From Lutibacter sp. (GTDB lineage: Bacteria > Bacteroidota > Bacteroidia > Flavobacteriales > Flavobacteriaceae), in NCBI GenBank assembly GCA_027449025.1, contig DAIDMK010000017.1, positions 1-60,507 of the forward strand: a stretch of 60,507 bases of DNA, given 5' to 3'. The translations under genes were made by a program, and so were the position numbers. The notes under the pieces were generated by a model, which saw only the letters and a list, made by a program, of their open reading frames with translations, had not been told where the DNA came from and ran no database searches. Position 1 is the first letter of the stretch, and each line of letters opens with the position of its first letter. This document shows, piece by piece, positions 36,503 to 45,489 of this stretch.

Positions 36503-36530
36503 AAAAGGGAACCATTTGGGCTCCCTTAAA
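36503..36530. terminator. Bidirectional terminator between convergent genes
   Basis: AAGGGA-A-CC and GG-G-C-TCCCTT arms form a 9-10 bp stem, flanked by A-rich sequence on the left and followed by an A/T tail on the right. It sits between the stops at 36469 (plus) and 36537 (minus). Confidence 0.75.
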
Positions 36531-36536
36531 TAAAGA

Positions 36537-37289
36537 TTATTCTTTTGTTTTGATAACTCTCACTTTCCATTCCTGAGGACCTTTTTCAAGATATTCCCAT
36601 TTAAAAGGTTCTTTGCTTTCTGCTTCCATTTGATAATAAAGAGGCAAAGGGTCGTGATCGTTAATAAATTCAAAAGCTTCACCCGATTTTATATCGGCAA
36701 AAGCCTCGTAAAACATTTCATGTCGTTCTGCAGGCGGAAAAGGTCGTAAGTCAAACTCGTTAATGGTAGAAAAACCATCATCACCTAAACCACTTTCAAC
36801 CTTTTTAGTGATATGGATAACGTATTCATTGGGCTCTTGTTTTTTATATATCCAGGAATGCTGTCCCTCAAATTTCTGCACAAATATAGAATGGATCTCA
36901 GTTGGTTTTTCGGCAGCTATAATTTCCATGATGTCATCTTGTTCCATCATTCCGTAACGATGAAATACAATTTGTTTCCACTCTTTTTTAGTTGCTTTTC
37001 TAAGGTCGAGCAAGGTTGCGATATCCGTAATTTCTCTGCTTTGGGAAGCTTCGGTGCGGGTAACTTTCACTTTCCACTCTCTTCCACCGCGATTGAGATA
37101 TTCCCATCCAACTACGTCCCCATAAATAGAACGAAACTCATAAAAGAGCGGGATAGGGTCGTGGTCATTGATAAAGATAAAACTTCCATCAACAGGTAAT
37201 TCTTTGAAGATTTGTATTAATTTTTTATGTCTTTCAATAGGAATAAGCACCCGCATATCCAATTCTTCTGTCTGTATTTTATGATTCAT
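36537..37289 (-). CDS. Tandem DUF2249 protein
   Basis: 250 residues. Two DUF2249 domains (about 8-75 and 180-250) are marked by repeated 'INDHDPIPLFYE / INDHDPLPLYYQ' and 'WKVKVTR / WKVRVIK', separated by a ~100-residue linker. DUF2249 domains occur with RIC/ScdA and in NO-related operons. It is transcribed divergently from the DUF2249-RIC operon; a perfect -7 element on the minus strand (TATCTTTG, 37418-37425) lies upstream. Confidence 0.86.
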   Translation of the reverse strand: MNHKIQTEELDMRVLIPIERHKKLIQIFKELPVDGSFIFINDHDPIPLFYEFRSIYGDVVGWEYLNRGGREWKVKVTRTEASQSREITDIATLLDLRKATKKEWKQIVFHRYGMMEQDDIMEIIAAEKPTEIHSIFVQKFEGQHSWIYKKQEPNEYVIHITKKVESGLGDDGFSTINEFDLRPFPPAERHEMFYEAFADIKSGEAFEFINDHDPLPLYYQMEAESKEPFKWEYLEKGPQEWKVRVIKTKE

Positions 37290-37457
37290 GATAATTTAAT
37301 TTAAACGATGAATTTTTTATATTTTTTTAGTTAAGCATTGCTGTTTTTTCAATACAAACAATATTGCTGATTTAAATTATAAAGAGTTTTCTATTAATGG
37401 AATAAGGAACTCGACGGCAAAGATAAATGGTTTCGTTTAAAATATGAGAATTATATT
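37290..37457 (-). promoter_or_regulatory. Promoter region of the tandem DUF2249 gene
   Basis: On the minus strand TATCTTTG (37425-37418) matches the -7 consensus exactly. The Rrf2-type palindrome at 37458-37471 lies 39.5 bp upstream of it (centre to box), so one site may serve both divergent genes. No ORF in this spacer. Confidence 0.5.
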
Positions 37458-37497
37458 GGACAAATTTATCCTTTATTAAATAAATTACCTATTTTTG
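37458..37497 (+). promoter_or_regulatory. Rrf2-type operator 3 with promoter, ahead of the DUF2249-RIC operon
   Basis: GGACAAATTTATCC (37458-37471). Its centre is 25.5 bp upstream of a perfect -7 element TATTTTTG (37490-37497). The 240-bp leader that follows holds a possible 43-codon ORF (37580-37711) of no recognised family. Confidence 0.6.
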
Positions 37498-37736
37498 CAT
37501 CATAAACAAGTGAATATGTTTTCAAAATAATGGAAACACAAACAAAACTGTTATCATTGTAAAGAAAGGTGAAGCTATAATGGAATTTGCTATGAAAGCA
37601 GTTCGTCTAAAAGTAAACAATGCTACAACAATATCAGCAATGAACCGCAGATTTAAAAATAAAAGAAGATTTCCAAGCCAATGTAATATGGAAATTGACT
37701 CTAAAATATAATTTATAACTAATTAAATCAAATACA

Positions 37737-37970
37737 ATGGAAAATTCAAACATCCTAAATGCAACCTTGCTAAATCCAATGGTAAAACATGCAACCATCT
37801 TTGCTTATTATGATGAGTTAAATCCGGGGGAACACTTTATTTTACAAAATGACCATGACCCGAAGCCACTTTATTATCAGCTTGTTGGTCAAAAAGGTGA
37901 TGTTTTTACTTGGGAGTATTTAGAGCAAGGTCCTGAGTGGTGGAAAATAAAAATTACTAAAAAAAAATAG
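37737..37970 (+). CDS. Single DUF2249 protein
   Basis: 77 residues, one DUF2249 domain ('LQNDHDPKPLYYQLVGQKG', 'WWKIKITKKK'). It is nearly a duplicate of the N-terminal domain of the next protein. It lies 33 bp upstream of the RIC gene and shares its promoter. Function unknown; associated with NO stress by context. Confidence 0.85.
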   Translation: MENSNILNATLLNPMVKHATIFAYYDELNPGEHFILQNDHDPKPLYYQLVGQKGDVFTWEYLEQGPEWWKIKITKKK

Positions 37971-38003
37971 TTAATTAACAACGCACTAAAAGATTTCAAC
38001 AAG

Positions 38004-38966
38004 ATGGGAGCAACAGCAGAAAATATTCTTAATGTAACATTGTTAGAGCCTAAGCATAAACATCCCACCATTTTTGCGCGCTACGATGAGCTAAAAGAAG
38101 GTGAAAGTTTAATCATACACAATGATCACGATCCTAAACCACTTTATTATCAGTTGCTTGGAGAAAGAGGCAATGTTTTTACATGGGAATATCTGGAAGA
38201 AGGTCCTGAATGGTGGAAAGTTAAAATACGAAAAAAAATTGCCGGTGAAAACGATGAAACACTAGGGCAGTTAGCAGCAAAAGATTTACGCAAAGTGCAA
38301 GTTTTTAAAAAGTACGGCTTGGACTTTAGTTGTGGTGGGAAAAAGACAGTGAAGGAAGCCTGTGAAGAAAAGGGGCTTGATGTTACTAAAATAGAACAAG
38401 AACTACAACTGACAGATAAAGTGCCTGCTGCACATCCGATACCTTATAATGAATGGAATCTCGATTTTCTTGTTGATTATATTATAAATACCCATCACAG
38501 GTATATCAGGAAACAATTGCCGGACATCACCACATATGCCAATAAAGTTATGGAGGTTCATGGTGATGTGCATCCTGAGTTAATAGAAATTAATCAACTT
38601 GTAAAAGCGCTAAGTTCTACATTAACAGATCATTTGGAGAGAGAGGAAAGAACCTTGTTTCCTTATATAAAAGAATTAGCACGTGCAGATAAAAATACGC
38701 GACCGCCACAAGCAACTCATTTTAGCTCCATACAAGATGTTGTCGGCAATCATGAAAATGAACACGAGGGCGTAGGAGAAAATTTGAATTCTATCAGGGA
38801 ACTTACCAGTAATTATGCATTGCCTGAAGATGCTTGCGCTACTTTTACCTTGTTGTACAGGTTGTTAAATGAATTTGAAGAAGACATTCATTTGCATATT
38901 CATTTAGAGAATAATATTTTATTTCCGAAGGCTATTGCATTAGAACAACAACTAAAAAACAACTAG
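38004..38966 (+). CDS. ric: RIC/ScdA-type iron-sulfur cluster repair di-iron protein with N-terminal DUF2249
   Basis: 320 residues in three parts: DUF2249 (~8-78), ScdA_N ('FKKYGLDFSCGGKKTVKEAC', ~98-118) and a C-terminal hemerythrin domain (~150-315) with His/Glu ligands in 'INTHHRYIRKQL', 'HLEREERTLFPYI', 'NHENEHEGV' and 'HIHLENNILFPKA'. RIC proteins repair Fe-S clusters damaged by NO and peroxide. The DUF2249 fusion is a Bacteroidota-type arrangement. It sits under an Rrf2-type operator. Confidence 0.93.
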   Translation: MGATAENILNVTLLEPKHKHPTIFARYDELKEGESLIIHNDHDPKPLYYQLLGERGNVFTWEYLEEGPEWWKVKIRKKIAGENDETLGQLAAKDLRKVQVFKKYGLDFSCGGKKTVKEACEEKGLDVTKIEQELQLTDKVPAAHPIPYNEWNLDFLVDYIINTHHRYIRKQLPDITTYANKVMEVHGDVHPELIEINQLVKALSSTLTDHLEREERTLFPYIKELARADKNTRPPQATHFSSIQDVVGNHENEHEGVGENLNSIRELTSNYALPEDACATFTLLYRLLNEFEEDIHLHIHLENNILFPKAIALEQQLKNN

Positions 38967-39418
38967 AAGCGGCTAAATAATTAGTTATTTTCCAGGTATT
39001 TGGTGCTACAATTTAGATTGGAGGACGCCAGCTATTGGGTGTGCGTTATTTGTCTGATACTTAAATTAGAAAATCCTAGAATATCAATACTTTTGAACAA
39101 AAGATGGGATTATCGGTAGCACCTTTACTTATTCAGGTAATTGTAGATTTTGAATGGCGCTGTCGGTTTATCACCTTAAGCTATTTGGTTTTGATAATTT
39201 CATAAAAACTGCCATAGCCATTAAGTTAATTTTATTATAGATAATTGTTTTGATATTCTAGGATGTTCGTATTTTGTTCTTATAAGAGATTAGATTTACT
39301 TTTTGAAGCAATTCGCAACTACTTTAATGAAAAGGATTTAGCTGTGTCAATCATAGAAATATGATTATGCAAAGTTCTGGGTAGTTATTAAGTATAACAA
39401 GACAAATAATAGGCGACT
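38967..39418. other. 450-bp gene-free stretch with an inverted repeat pair
   Basis: No ORF with family resemblance. It contains a perfect 15-bp inverted repeat (listed separately) and otherwise degenerate AT-rich sequence that looks like a decayed insertion. Confidence 0.4.
39073..39264. repeat. 192-bp segment bounded by perfect 15-bp inverted repeats (MITE-like)
   Basis: ATCCTAGAATATCAA (39073-39087) and its exact reverse complement (39250-39264) flank 162 bp without an ORF. This is the layout of a small non-autonomous transposable element, but no clear target duplication is seen. Confidence 0.4.
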
Positions 39419-39772
39419 ATGGATACAATCTACATAAAAAGGATTTATGATGAGCCATCTGACAAGGATGGTTACAGGATGTTAATAGACAGGATTTGGC
39501 CTCGAGGGATTTCTAAAAAAGATGCAAATCTCAATGAATGGAATAAAGAAATTGCACCCTCAACAGAACTGAGAAAATGGTTTGACCATAAGGAAGAACG
39601 CTTTGATGAATTTGCTAAGCAGTATCGTGAGGAACTAAGGCCCAAAGAAGATGAATTAAACAGGCTGAAAACTATTGCCAAAAAGAATGGAATTACCTTG
39701 TTATACGGTGCGAAAAATTCTAAGATGAACCAGGCAATTGTGCTGAGAGATATCTTATTATCAAAATGTTAA
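39419..39772 (+). CDS. DUF488 family protein
   Basis: 117 residues. The opening 'IKRIYDEPSDKDGYRMLIDR', 'WPRGISK' and the 'LLYGAKN' segment are typical of DUF488. Biochemical role unknown. It is immediately upstream of the Rrf2 regulator gene, and a decayed second copy lies at 29829, also beside an Rrf2-type operator, so the family seems tied to this regulon. Confidence 0.88.
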   Translation: MDTIYIKRIYDEPSDKDGYRMLIDRIWPRGISKKDANLNEWNKEIAPSTELRKWFDHKEERFDEFAKQYREELRPKEDELNRLKTIAKKNGITLLYGAKNSKMNQAIVLRDILLSKC

Positions 39773-39776
39773 AAAT

Positions 39777-39827
39777 AATATTTAATTCGGACAAACTTGT
39801 CCGAATTAAATATTTTCACTATCTTTG
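39777..39827 (+). promoter_or_regulatory. Autoregulatory Rrf2 operator (38-bp perfect palindrome) and promoter
   Basis: Arms 39777-39794 and 39797-39814 are perfectly complementary (18 bp each, 2-bp centre). The core is GGACAAACTTGTCC (39789-39802). The centre is 24.5 bp upstream of a perfect -7 element TATCTTTG (39820-39827), and the -33 TTG lies in the right arm. Binding would block the rrf2 promoter, giving negative autoregulation. Confidence 0.75.
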
Positions 39828-39843
39828 CATAAAAATTATATAG

Positions 39844-40278
39844 ATGTTTTCTAAAGCCTGTCAATATGGAATAAAAGCAGCAATTTTTATTGCAATTAAA
39901 TCTCAAGAAAATTTGAGAGTTAACTTAAGCGATATTTCTAAAGAGATTGATTCTCCCAATGCATTTACGGCAAAAGTATTACAGAAATTGTCAAAAAACG
40001 GCATTATAGATTCTGTAAAAGGTGCTGCTGGTGGCTTTGAAATAAAAAGTGACCAATTAGATAAAATTATGATGAGTCAAATTGTGGATTCAATTGACGG
40101 AAACCCCGTTTATACAAATTGTGGCTTGGGATTTGGCAATTGTTCTGAAACAAGACCTTGTTCAGTCCATTTTAAGTATAAAAGCATTAGGGAAGATTTA
40201 AAAGAAATGTTGGAAACAACCTCTTTACTCGAATTATCAAATAACATAAATAATAAATTGGCCTTTATGAGACGGTAA
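39844..40278 (+). CDS. Rrf2-family transcriptional regulator, NsrR-like
   Basis: 144 residues. N-terminal winged helix ('LSDISKEIDSPNAFTAKVLQ', 'GAAGGFEI') and a cysteine cluster C93-x6-C100-x5-C106 (CGLGFGNCSETRPC). Streptomyces NsrR binds its [4Fe-4S] cluster through Cys93, Cys99 and Cys105, so the layout fits an Fe-S, NO-sensing repressor. IscR-type control of Fe-S assembly is less likely, as no isc/suf genes are near. The start lies about 10 bp past the expected transcript start. Confidence 0.85.
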   Translation: MFSKACQYGIKAAIFIAIKSQENLRVNLSDISKEIDSPNAFTAKVLQKLSKNGIIDSVKGAAGGFEIKSDQLDKIMMSQIVDSIDGNPVYTNCGLGFGNCSETRPCSVHFKYKSIREDLKEMLETTSLLELSNNINNKLAFMRR

Positions 40279-40459
40279 ATTTGTAACATACTTATAATAA
40301 TATTACAGCTATTATATAGGTAAAAAAGGTAATAGTATTAAGTCATATTTAGACAACCTATTTCGGGAAGTTACAATGTTGATGTAATAAGGAATAAAAT
40401 TAGCAAATGAAATAAGATAAAAGATTAAAAATTTTATAATTAACTGTTAATTTCTACAC

Positions 40460-41740
40460 ATGGATAAGAAAAGAATAATTATAGTCGGTGGTGGGTTCGC
40501 GGGAATTCAACTTGCAAGAAATTTGGATGAGAAGCTTTTTGATGTATTGGTAATTGATAAAATTAATCACCACCAGTTTCAACCATTATTTTATCAGGTT
40601 GCCACCTCACAAATTGAACCCTCAAACATATCTTTTCCTTTACGTCATATTTTTAAAAATAAAAAGAATGTCCAAATAAGGCTGGCGGAAGTTATTGATA
40701 TTGATTCCTCAAACAACACAATAAATACAACCATAGGCGATTTTTATTATGATTCTTTGGTTATTGCCATCGGTTGTAAAACAAACTTTTTTGGTAACAA
40801 TGATATTTGCCAGCATTCTTTTACCTTAAAAACAACCTATGATGCCATTAAAATACGAAATCACATTTTGCAAACCTTTGAAAATATTATCCATGCAAAA
40901 GGAGATGAAAAGGAAAGTTTATTAAACTTGGTGATTGTAGGTGCTGGACCTACAGGGGTTGAATTGGCGGGTTCTTTTGCTGAAATTAAAAAGAATATCT
41001 TACCCAAGGATTATCCAAGAATTGATTTTACAAGATTCACAATTACTTTGGTTGAAGGAACTAAAAACACCTTAAATAACATGAGTGATAAGGCTAAAAT
41101 AACTTCTCGAAAATATCTTGGAAAAATGGGAGTAAAGATACTTGACGAAACATTTGTGACTGCTTATGATGGGAATATTCTTAAATTAAACAATGGCAAT
41201 CAAATAAATACAAAAACAGTTATTTGGGCAGCAGGTGTTACCGGCAACACCATTGAGGGATTGCCAGATGAGGCCAAAACTTTTGGCAATCGGCTAAAAG
41301 TGAATAGGGTAAACAAGGTTGTTGGCACTAAAAATATTTTTGCAATTGGAGATATCGCCTATATGGAGACGCCAAAATATCCCAAAGGCCATCCTCAATT
41401 GGCTAATGTTGCGGTAAATCAGGGAAGGAATCTAGCGAAAAATTATAAACGAATGTTGCAAGGAAAAGCCCCAATTGATTATGAATATAAAGATCTTGGC
41501 GCTATGGCAACTGTTGGAAAAAACAAAGCGGTGGTCGATCTTCCTTTTATGACTTTTAAAGGTTATTTTGCTTGGCTTTTATGGATGTTTTTACACTTAA
41601 TGCTTATTTTAAGCACCAGAAATAAATTATTAATTTTTATTAATTGGGCCTGGGTTTATATTACAAAAGACTCTTCGCTTCGGTTGATTCTTACGCAAAA
41701 TAAAGAGGTCTGCAGTGTCGAAAAGACGTTGGTACACTAA
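40460..41740 (+). CDS. ndh: Type II NADH dehydrogenase (NDH-2)
   Basis: 426 residues. Two dinucleotide-binding motifs, IIVGGGFAGIQLARNL (FAD) and LVIVGAGPTGVELAGSFAEI (NADH), the 'FAIGDIAYM' FAD loop, and a C-terminal amphipathic/membrane segment (~365-395). It oxidises NADH and reduces quinone without proton pumping. It lies next to the NO-reductase group and could supply reduced quinone when other dehydrogenases are poisoned by NO (inference). Confidence 0.92.
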   Translation: MDKKRIIIVGGGFAGIQLARNLDEKLFDVLVIDKINHHQFQPLFYQVATSQIEPSNISFPLRHIFKNKKNVQIRLAEVIDIDSSNNTINTTIGDFYYDSLVIAIGCKTNFFGNNDICQHSFTLKTTYDAIKIRNHILQTFENIIHAKGDEKESLLNLVIVGAGPTGVELAGSFAEIKKNILPKDYPRIDFTRFTITLVEGTKNTLNNMSDKAKITSRKYLGKMGVKILDETFVTAYDGNILKLNNGNQINTKTVIWAAGVTGNTIEGLPDEAKTFGNRLKVNRVNKVVGTKNIFAIGDIAYMETPKYPKGHPQLANVAVNQGRNLAKNYKRMLQGKAPIDYEYKDLGAMATVGKNKAVVDLPFMTFKGYFAWLLWMFLHLMLILSTRNKLLIFINWAWVYITKDSSLRLILTQNKEVCSVEKTLVH

Positions 41741-42244
41741 ATAAGCGTGTTTAAATCTATTGAATTGGAAGGTTTTACCCAGTATTTTTATAAAATAACA
41801 AAATCTTCAAAAGGATAATAAAAAACTATTCTTTTTTGTTCTTCTACTCTTTATATTTATTTGTAGTAATATATCTCCCCAAAGAAAAATACTGCAATAT
41901 CCTTCCTGTGAGCGTAGTCAAACTTGTTTGGGCTTCTTCCTAACGAAGCATATAGACGCACTTTATTTTTTAAGGGTTTGATATTGATTGTGAAATTAAA
42001 TTGGGCAGTTGATTGAATCTGTATTGAAGTTTCTTCGAATAATTATTAATCCTATAAAATTTCTTTAAACCAATTTAATATTTTTCTTAGCCATACTTTT
42101 ATTAGAAGATTGCCAATTAATCACTAACTTTAAGGGGTTCAAAATTGAGAGCAAATATATTAAAACAGCGATAGCAATTTGTTTAATAAACGGTTGCAAA
42201 CAAGAAATGATTTAATATAATAGTAACCATAAAATAAAAGGTTA
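41741..42244. other. 500-bp gene-free stretch
   Basis: AT-rich, with no ORF of note. TAACTTTA at about 42125-42132 resembles a -7 box and could start the cupin transcript. Otherwise nothing recognised. Confidence 0.35.
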
Positions 42245-42577
42245 ATGGGAAAAAATGAATTTGACAAAGGGATGAAATTCTCTTTTAATGAAAGCATAGC
42301 ATACGCAGAAAATGCCGTAGTTAGCAAACAAATATTGAAAAAGGAAACTGGCAACATCTCTTTGTTTGCATTTGACAAGGGTGAAAGTTTGAGCGAACAT
42401 ACCACGCCGTTTGATGCCTTGGTTTTTGTAGTGGATGGGAAGGCCGATATTGTCATCGACGGAAAATCAAATATTTTGGAGGCTGGAGAAACCATTATAA
42501 TGCCAGCCAATGTTCGTCACGCCTTAATAGCGGTCGAAAAATTTAAAATGGTGCTCACTATGATTCGAGGCAACTAA
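42245..42577 (+). CDS. Small cupin-domain protein
   Basis: 110 residues, a single cupin barrel ('FDKGESLSEHTTPFDALVFV', 'EAGETIIMPANVRHAL'). Metal-binding His residues are seen at EHTTPFD and RHA. Single-domain cupins of this length are usually small-molecule binding or regulatory. It precedes a hemerythrin gene in the same direction. Confidence 0.84.
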   Translation: MGKNEFDKGMKFSFNESIAYAENAVVSKQILKKETGNISLFAFDKGESLSEHTTPFDALVFVVDGKADIVIDGKSNILEAGETIIMPANVRHALIAVEKFKMVLTMIRGN

Positions 42578-42629
42578 AATGAGTTACAGTTAAATCTGGT
42601 ATTTTTATAAATGAATTCCACTTAAAATT

Positions 42630-43082
42630 ATGGCAATAAAAAGGCATCAGGCATTAAAAGAATATTCAAAAGACCATCATCAGGCTTTATTACTTTGCTG
42701 GAAAATTCAGGTTGGTTTTTCAAAAGGAATTGCCGCAGACAGAATAAAAGCTTATTCGGATTGGTTTTATGAAAATCATATTCTGGAACATTTTCAAAAG
42801 GAGGAAAAGTATATGTTTCCGGTGCTTGGAGATGAACATAAATTGATAGTTCAGGCATTGAATGAACACAAAATATTGTTGGAACTTTTTACCGATACCA
42901 TTCAGATTGAAGATTCTTTAAAGCAAATCCAAACTTTATTGAAAAGCCACATTCGCTTTGAGGAGCAAATTTTGTTTAATGAAATTCAAAGTGCTGCCAC
43001 TCAGGAAGAGTTAGAAAAAATTGAAAAATTTCATAGAGATGAAAAATTTGTGGAGAATTTAAGTGACGTTTTTTGGAAATGA
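42630..43082 (+). CDS. Hemerythrin HHE-domain protein
   Basis: 150 residues, one hemerythrin-like bundle. Candidate iron ligands lie in KDHHQALLLCW, 'HFQKEEKYMFPVL', 'ALNEHKILL' and 'HIRFEEQILF'. It is the third hemerythrin-domain protein in 7 kb (with those at 35951 and 38004). Probably O2/NO/iron binding. It is followed closely by the HutD-type gene. Confidence 0.85.
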   Translation: MAIKRHQALKEYSKDHHQALLLCWKIQVGFSKGIAADRIKAYSDWFYENHILEHFQKEEKYMFPVLGDEHKLIVQALNEHKILLELFTDTIQIEDSLKQIQTLLKSHIRFEEQILFNEIQSAATQEELEKIEKFHRDEKFVENLSDVFWK

Positions 43083-43092
43083 TTTTTTATCA

Positions 43093-43686
43093 ATGAAAAT
43101 TGACATTTTAAAGGCGGCAGATTTTAAAACCACCAAATGGGCTGGCGGAAGCACTACTGAATTATACATTCATCCGCCAGAATCAAATTATAAAAACCGT
43201 AATTTTAATTTTAGAATCAGCTCCGCCACCGTGGAAATTGAGAAATCTAACTTCACCCAACTTCCCGATGTTTCTCGCCAATTGATGGTTTTGTTGGGAA
43301 GCATTAAGGTATCCCATAAAAATCACCACACGGTTCTATTGAATAAAAATGAGATTGATAGTTTTGACGGCAGTTGGGAAACTTCTGCGGATGGAACTTG
43401 TGTCGATTTTAACTTAATGACCAAAGGGAAAACCCAAGGGAAAATTTCGTCAGTTTGTGTTTCAGCGGATAAAAGTTTGAATTTTCAGCTGGATTCAAAT
43501 AGTGAATTTATTTTTTTTTATGCCTATGAAGGAAACTTGCAATGCCATTTTAACTTAGAAAAACTAAGTTTAAAACAAGGAGAATTATTGGTGATCCAGC
43601 ATCCAAATAATGATTTTGTTGCGTTAAAAAGTTCAGAAAATTGCGCGTTGGCTGTTGTGCATATTTATAAAGAAGAAACTGTTTAA
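43093..43686 (+). CDS. HutD/Ves family protein
   Basis: 197 residues from the ATG at 43093 (an upstream in-frame start at 43063 would overlap the preceding gene). 'KTTKWAGGSTTELYIHPP', 'FNFRISSATVE' and 'FTQLPDVSRQLMVL' are HutD/Ves signatures, a cupin-like bicupin fold. No histidine utilisation genes are nearby, so the role is unclear; Ves homologues are cold-stress related in Escherichia coli. Confidence 0.84.
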   Translation: MKIDILKAADFKTTKWAGGSTTELYIHPPESNYKNRNFNFRISSATVEIEKSNFTQLPDVSRQLMVLLGSIKVSHKNHHTVLLNKNEIDSFDGSWETSADGTCVDFNLMTKGKTQGKISSVCVSADKSLNFQLDSNSEFIFFYAYEGNLQCHFNLEKLSLKQGELLVIQHPNNDFVALKSSENCALAVVHIYKEETV

Positions 43687-43698
43687 AAAGTATTTTTT

Positions 43699-43804
43699 TA
43701 ACCGCAAAGTTCGCTAGGTTTTTACGCAAAAAACGCAAAGCGCCAATTTTAAAATCTTAACACTTTGCGAACATTGCGCTTTCTTTGCGAACATTGCGGT
43801 TAAA
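43699..43804. repeat. ACCGCAAAG-type interspersed repeat with inverted ends
   Basis: It begins AACCGCAAAG and ends CTTTGCGAACATTGCGGTT, with internal GCAAAGCG/CACTTTGCG pairs. Shorter relatives occur at 47198-47231 and 56787-56826. It lies between the convergent HutD and metK genes and may terminate both. Confidence 0.55.
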
Positions 43805-43852
43805 TAGATTCGCACGAATTACAAATCCGCGCCAATAAGTTTCAATATATTT

Positions 43853-45109
43853 TTACAACCCAAAAGCTTCTTTTACTTGAGGAACAAAATCTAATTTCTC
43901 CCAAGTAAAAAGCTCTACATCTCGCGTAATTTCTGTGCCGTCAACATTGGTAAACGTTTTTTCGACAATCTCGTTTTTTCTTCCCATATGTCCGTAAGCT
44001 GCAGTTTCTAAGTATATAGGTTCGCGCAGTTTTAAACGTGCTTCAATAAATGCAGGGCGCATATCAAAAAGTTGGTCGATAATAACAGCAATTTCGCCAT
44101 CCGATTTTTTCACTTTTGATGTACCATAGGTATTTACATAAATCCCCATAGGTTTTGCAACGCCAATGGCATAAGAAACCTGCACCAAAACTTCATCGGC
44201 AACGCCTGCAGCAACCAAGTTTTTGGCAATATGACGTGTGGCATACGCCCCACTTCTGTCCACTTTACTTGGATCTTTTCCTGAAAATGCACCACCACCA
44301 TGAGCACCTTTTCCGCCGTAGGTATCCACAATAATTTTTCTGCCTGTCAAGCCAGAATCGCCATGGGGTCCGCCAATCACAAATTTACCGGTTGGATTTA
44401 CGTGATAAATAATGTCATCATTAAACAATGCTTGTATTCCCGCTGGCAATTTGGCAACCATTCTCGGAATTAAAATAGTGACAACATCACTGTTAATTTT
44501 CGCGAGCATTGCTTCATCATTCGGACCAAAGTCGTCGTGTTGTGTGGAAACCACAATGGTATTAATTCTAACAGGAACATTTTCATCAGAATATTCAATG
44601 GTAACCTGACTTTTAGCATCGGGACGCAGGTAAGTAATTTCTTTATTTTCCCTGCGCAATTCAGCAAGTTCCAATAAAAGTTTATGACTTAAATCCAAGG
44701 CCAAAGGCATATAATTTTCTGTTTCATTGGTAGCGTAACCAAACATCATTCCTTGGTCTCCGGCACCTTGATCTTCTTTAGTTGCCCGGTCAACGCCCTG
44801 ATTAATGTCGGCAGATTGCTCGTGAATGGCAGAAAATATGCCGCAGGAATTTCCGTCGAACATATAGTCGCTTTTGGTGTAGCCAATTTTATTGATGACG
44901 TCTCTGGCTATTTTTTGAACGTCCAAATACGTTTTCGATTTTACTTCTCCAGCCAAAACCACCTGTCCGGTTGTTACCAATGTTTCGCAGGCAATCTTCG
45001 AATCGCGGTCAAAAGCTAAAAAATTATCGACTAAGGCATCTGAAATTTGATCGGCTACTTTATCTGGATGTCCTTCCGAAACGGATTCGGACGTAAATAA
45101 ATATGACAT
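43853..45109 (-). CDS. metK: S-adenosylmethionine synthetase
   Basis: 418 residues. '[20 protein letters not shown]', '[12 protein letters not shown]' and '[19 protein letters not shown]' are the MetK signatures. It forms SAM from methionine and ATP. It is divergent from the metY leader, with a 30-bp palindrome between the two promoters. No SAM-I riboswitch is visible in its own leader, unlike metX-thrA and metH. Confidence 0.97.
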   Translation of the reverse strand: MSYLFTSESVSEGHPDKVADQISDALVDNFLAFDRDSKIACETLVTTGQVVLAGEVKSKTYLDVQKIARDVINKIGYTKSDYMFDGNSCGIFSAIHEQSADINQGVDRATKEDQGAGDQGMMFGYATNETENYMPLALDLSHKLLLELAELRRENKEITYLRPDAKSQVTIEYSDENVPVRINTIVVSTQHDDFGPNDEAMLAKINSDVVTILIPRMVAKLPAGIQALFNDDIIYHVNPTGKFVIGGPHGDSGLTGRKIIVDTYGGKGAHGGGAFSGKDPSKVDRSGAYATRHIAKNLVAAGVADEVLVQVSYAIGVAKPMGIYVNTYGTSKVKKSDGEIAVIIDQLFDMRPAFIEARLKLREPIYLETAAYGHMGRKNEIVEKTFTNVDGTEITRDVELFTWEKLDFVPQVKEAFGL

Positions 45110-45175
45110 AATTTTTTTAGTTATTTTAGGTTTAACTCTAAAAAGAACAGCAATTTACAGCTCATTGTTTTGGAC

Positions 45176-45296
45176 CTGTCCGCCATTTTGGTGGGCGGGC
45201 TTTTCGTTACAATCTTTTTTACTTCGCCAAAAGGCGAATCAAAAAAGGATGAATTTATCCTGAGCGCAGTCGAAGGACTGCAATCCCTAACGCAAA
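45176..45296. repeat. Structured interspersed repeat R1 (TTCGCC/GGCGAA hairpin)
   Basis: Conserved flank 'GGGCTTTTCGTTACAATC', a hairpin CTTTTTT-ac-TTCGCC-aaaa-GGCGAA-tc-AAAAAAG (45214-45247) and the end 'CAATCCCTAACGC'. The same layout recurs at 56668-56760 and, inverted with a different stem, at 51271-51369. It lies in the metK upstream region. Confidence 0.6.
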
Positions 45297-45452
45297 TGCT
45301 ATTGTAAATAGAACTTAGCCTTATATTATTAATAAAAATTGAGGAAGCTTGGTAATTGCGTTGGTCGCTAAAGAAGTAAATGATTACTGCTTTAGCATTT
45401 TTTTTTATGAGGTTGCAATCAGTTCAAATTTTTCCTCGTGAAATTCAATGGG

Positions 45453-45460
45453 CAAATTTA
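45453..45460 (-). promoter_or_regulatory. -7 element of the metK promoter
   Basis: On the minus strand TAAATTTG matches TAnnTTTG exactly. It is divergent from the metY leader promoter, with the 30-bp palindrome in between. Confidence 0.5.
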
Positions 45461-45489
45461 GGAAAACTTTAAATTATAACTTGTTAAAA

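Noticed and set aside
43853-45480. A SAM-I riboswitch in front of metK
   Set aside because: I looked for the GAGGGA...GCAACC...GGTGC core on the minus strand upstream of metK and did not find it; only a promoter, repeat R1 and a palindrome are seen.
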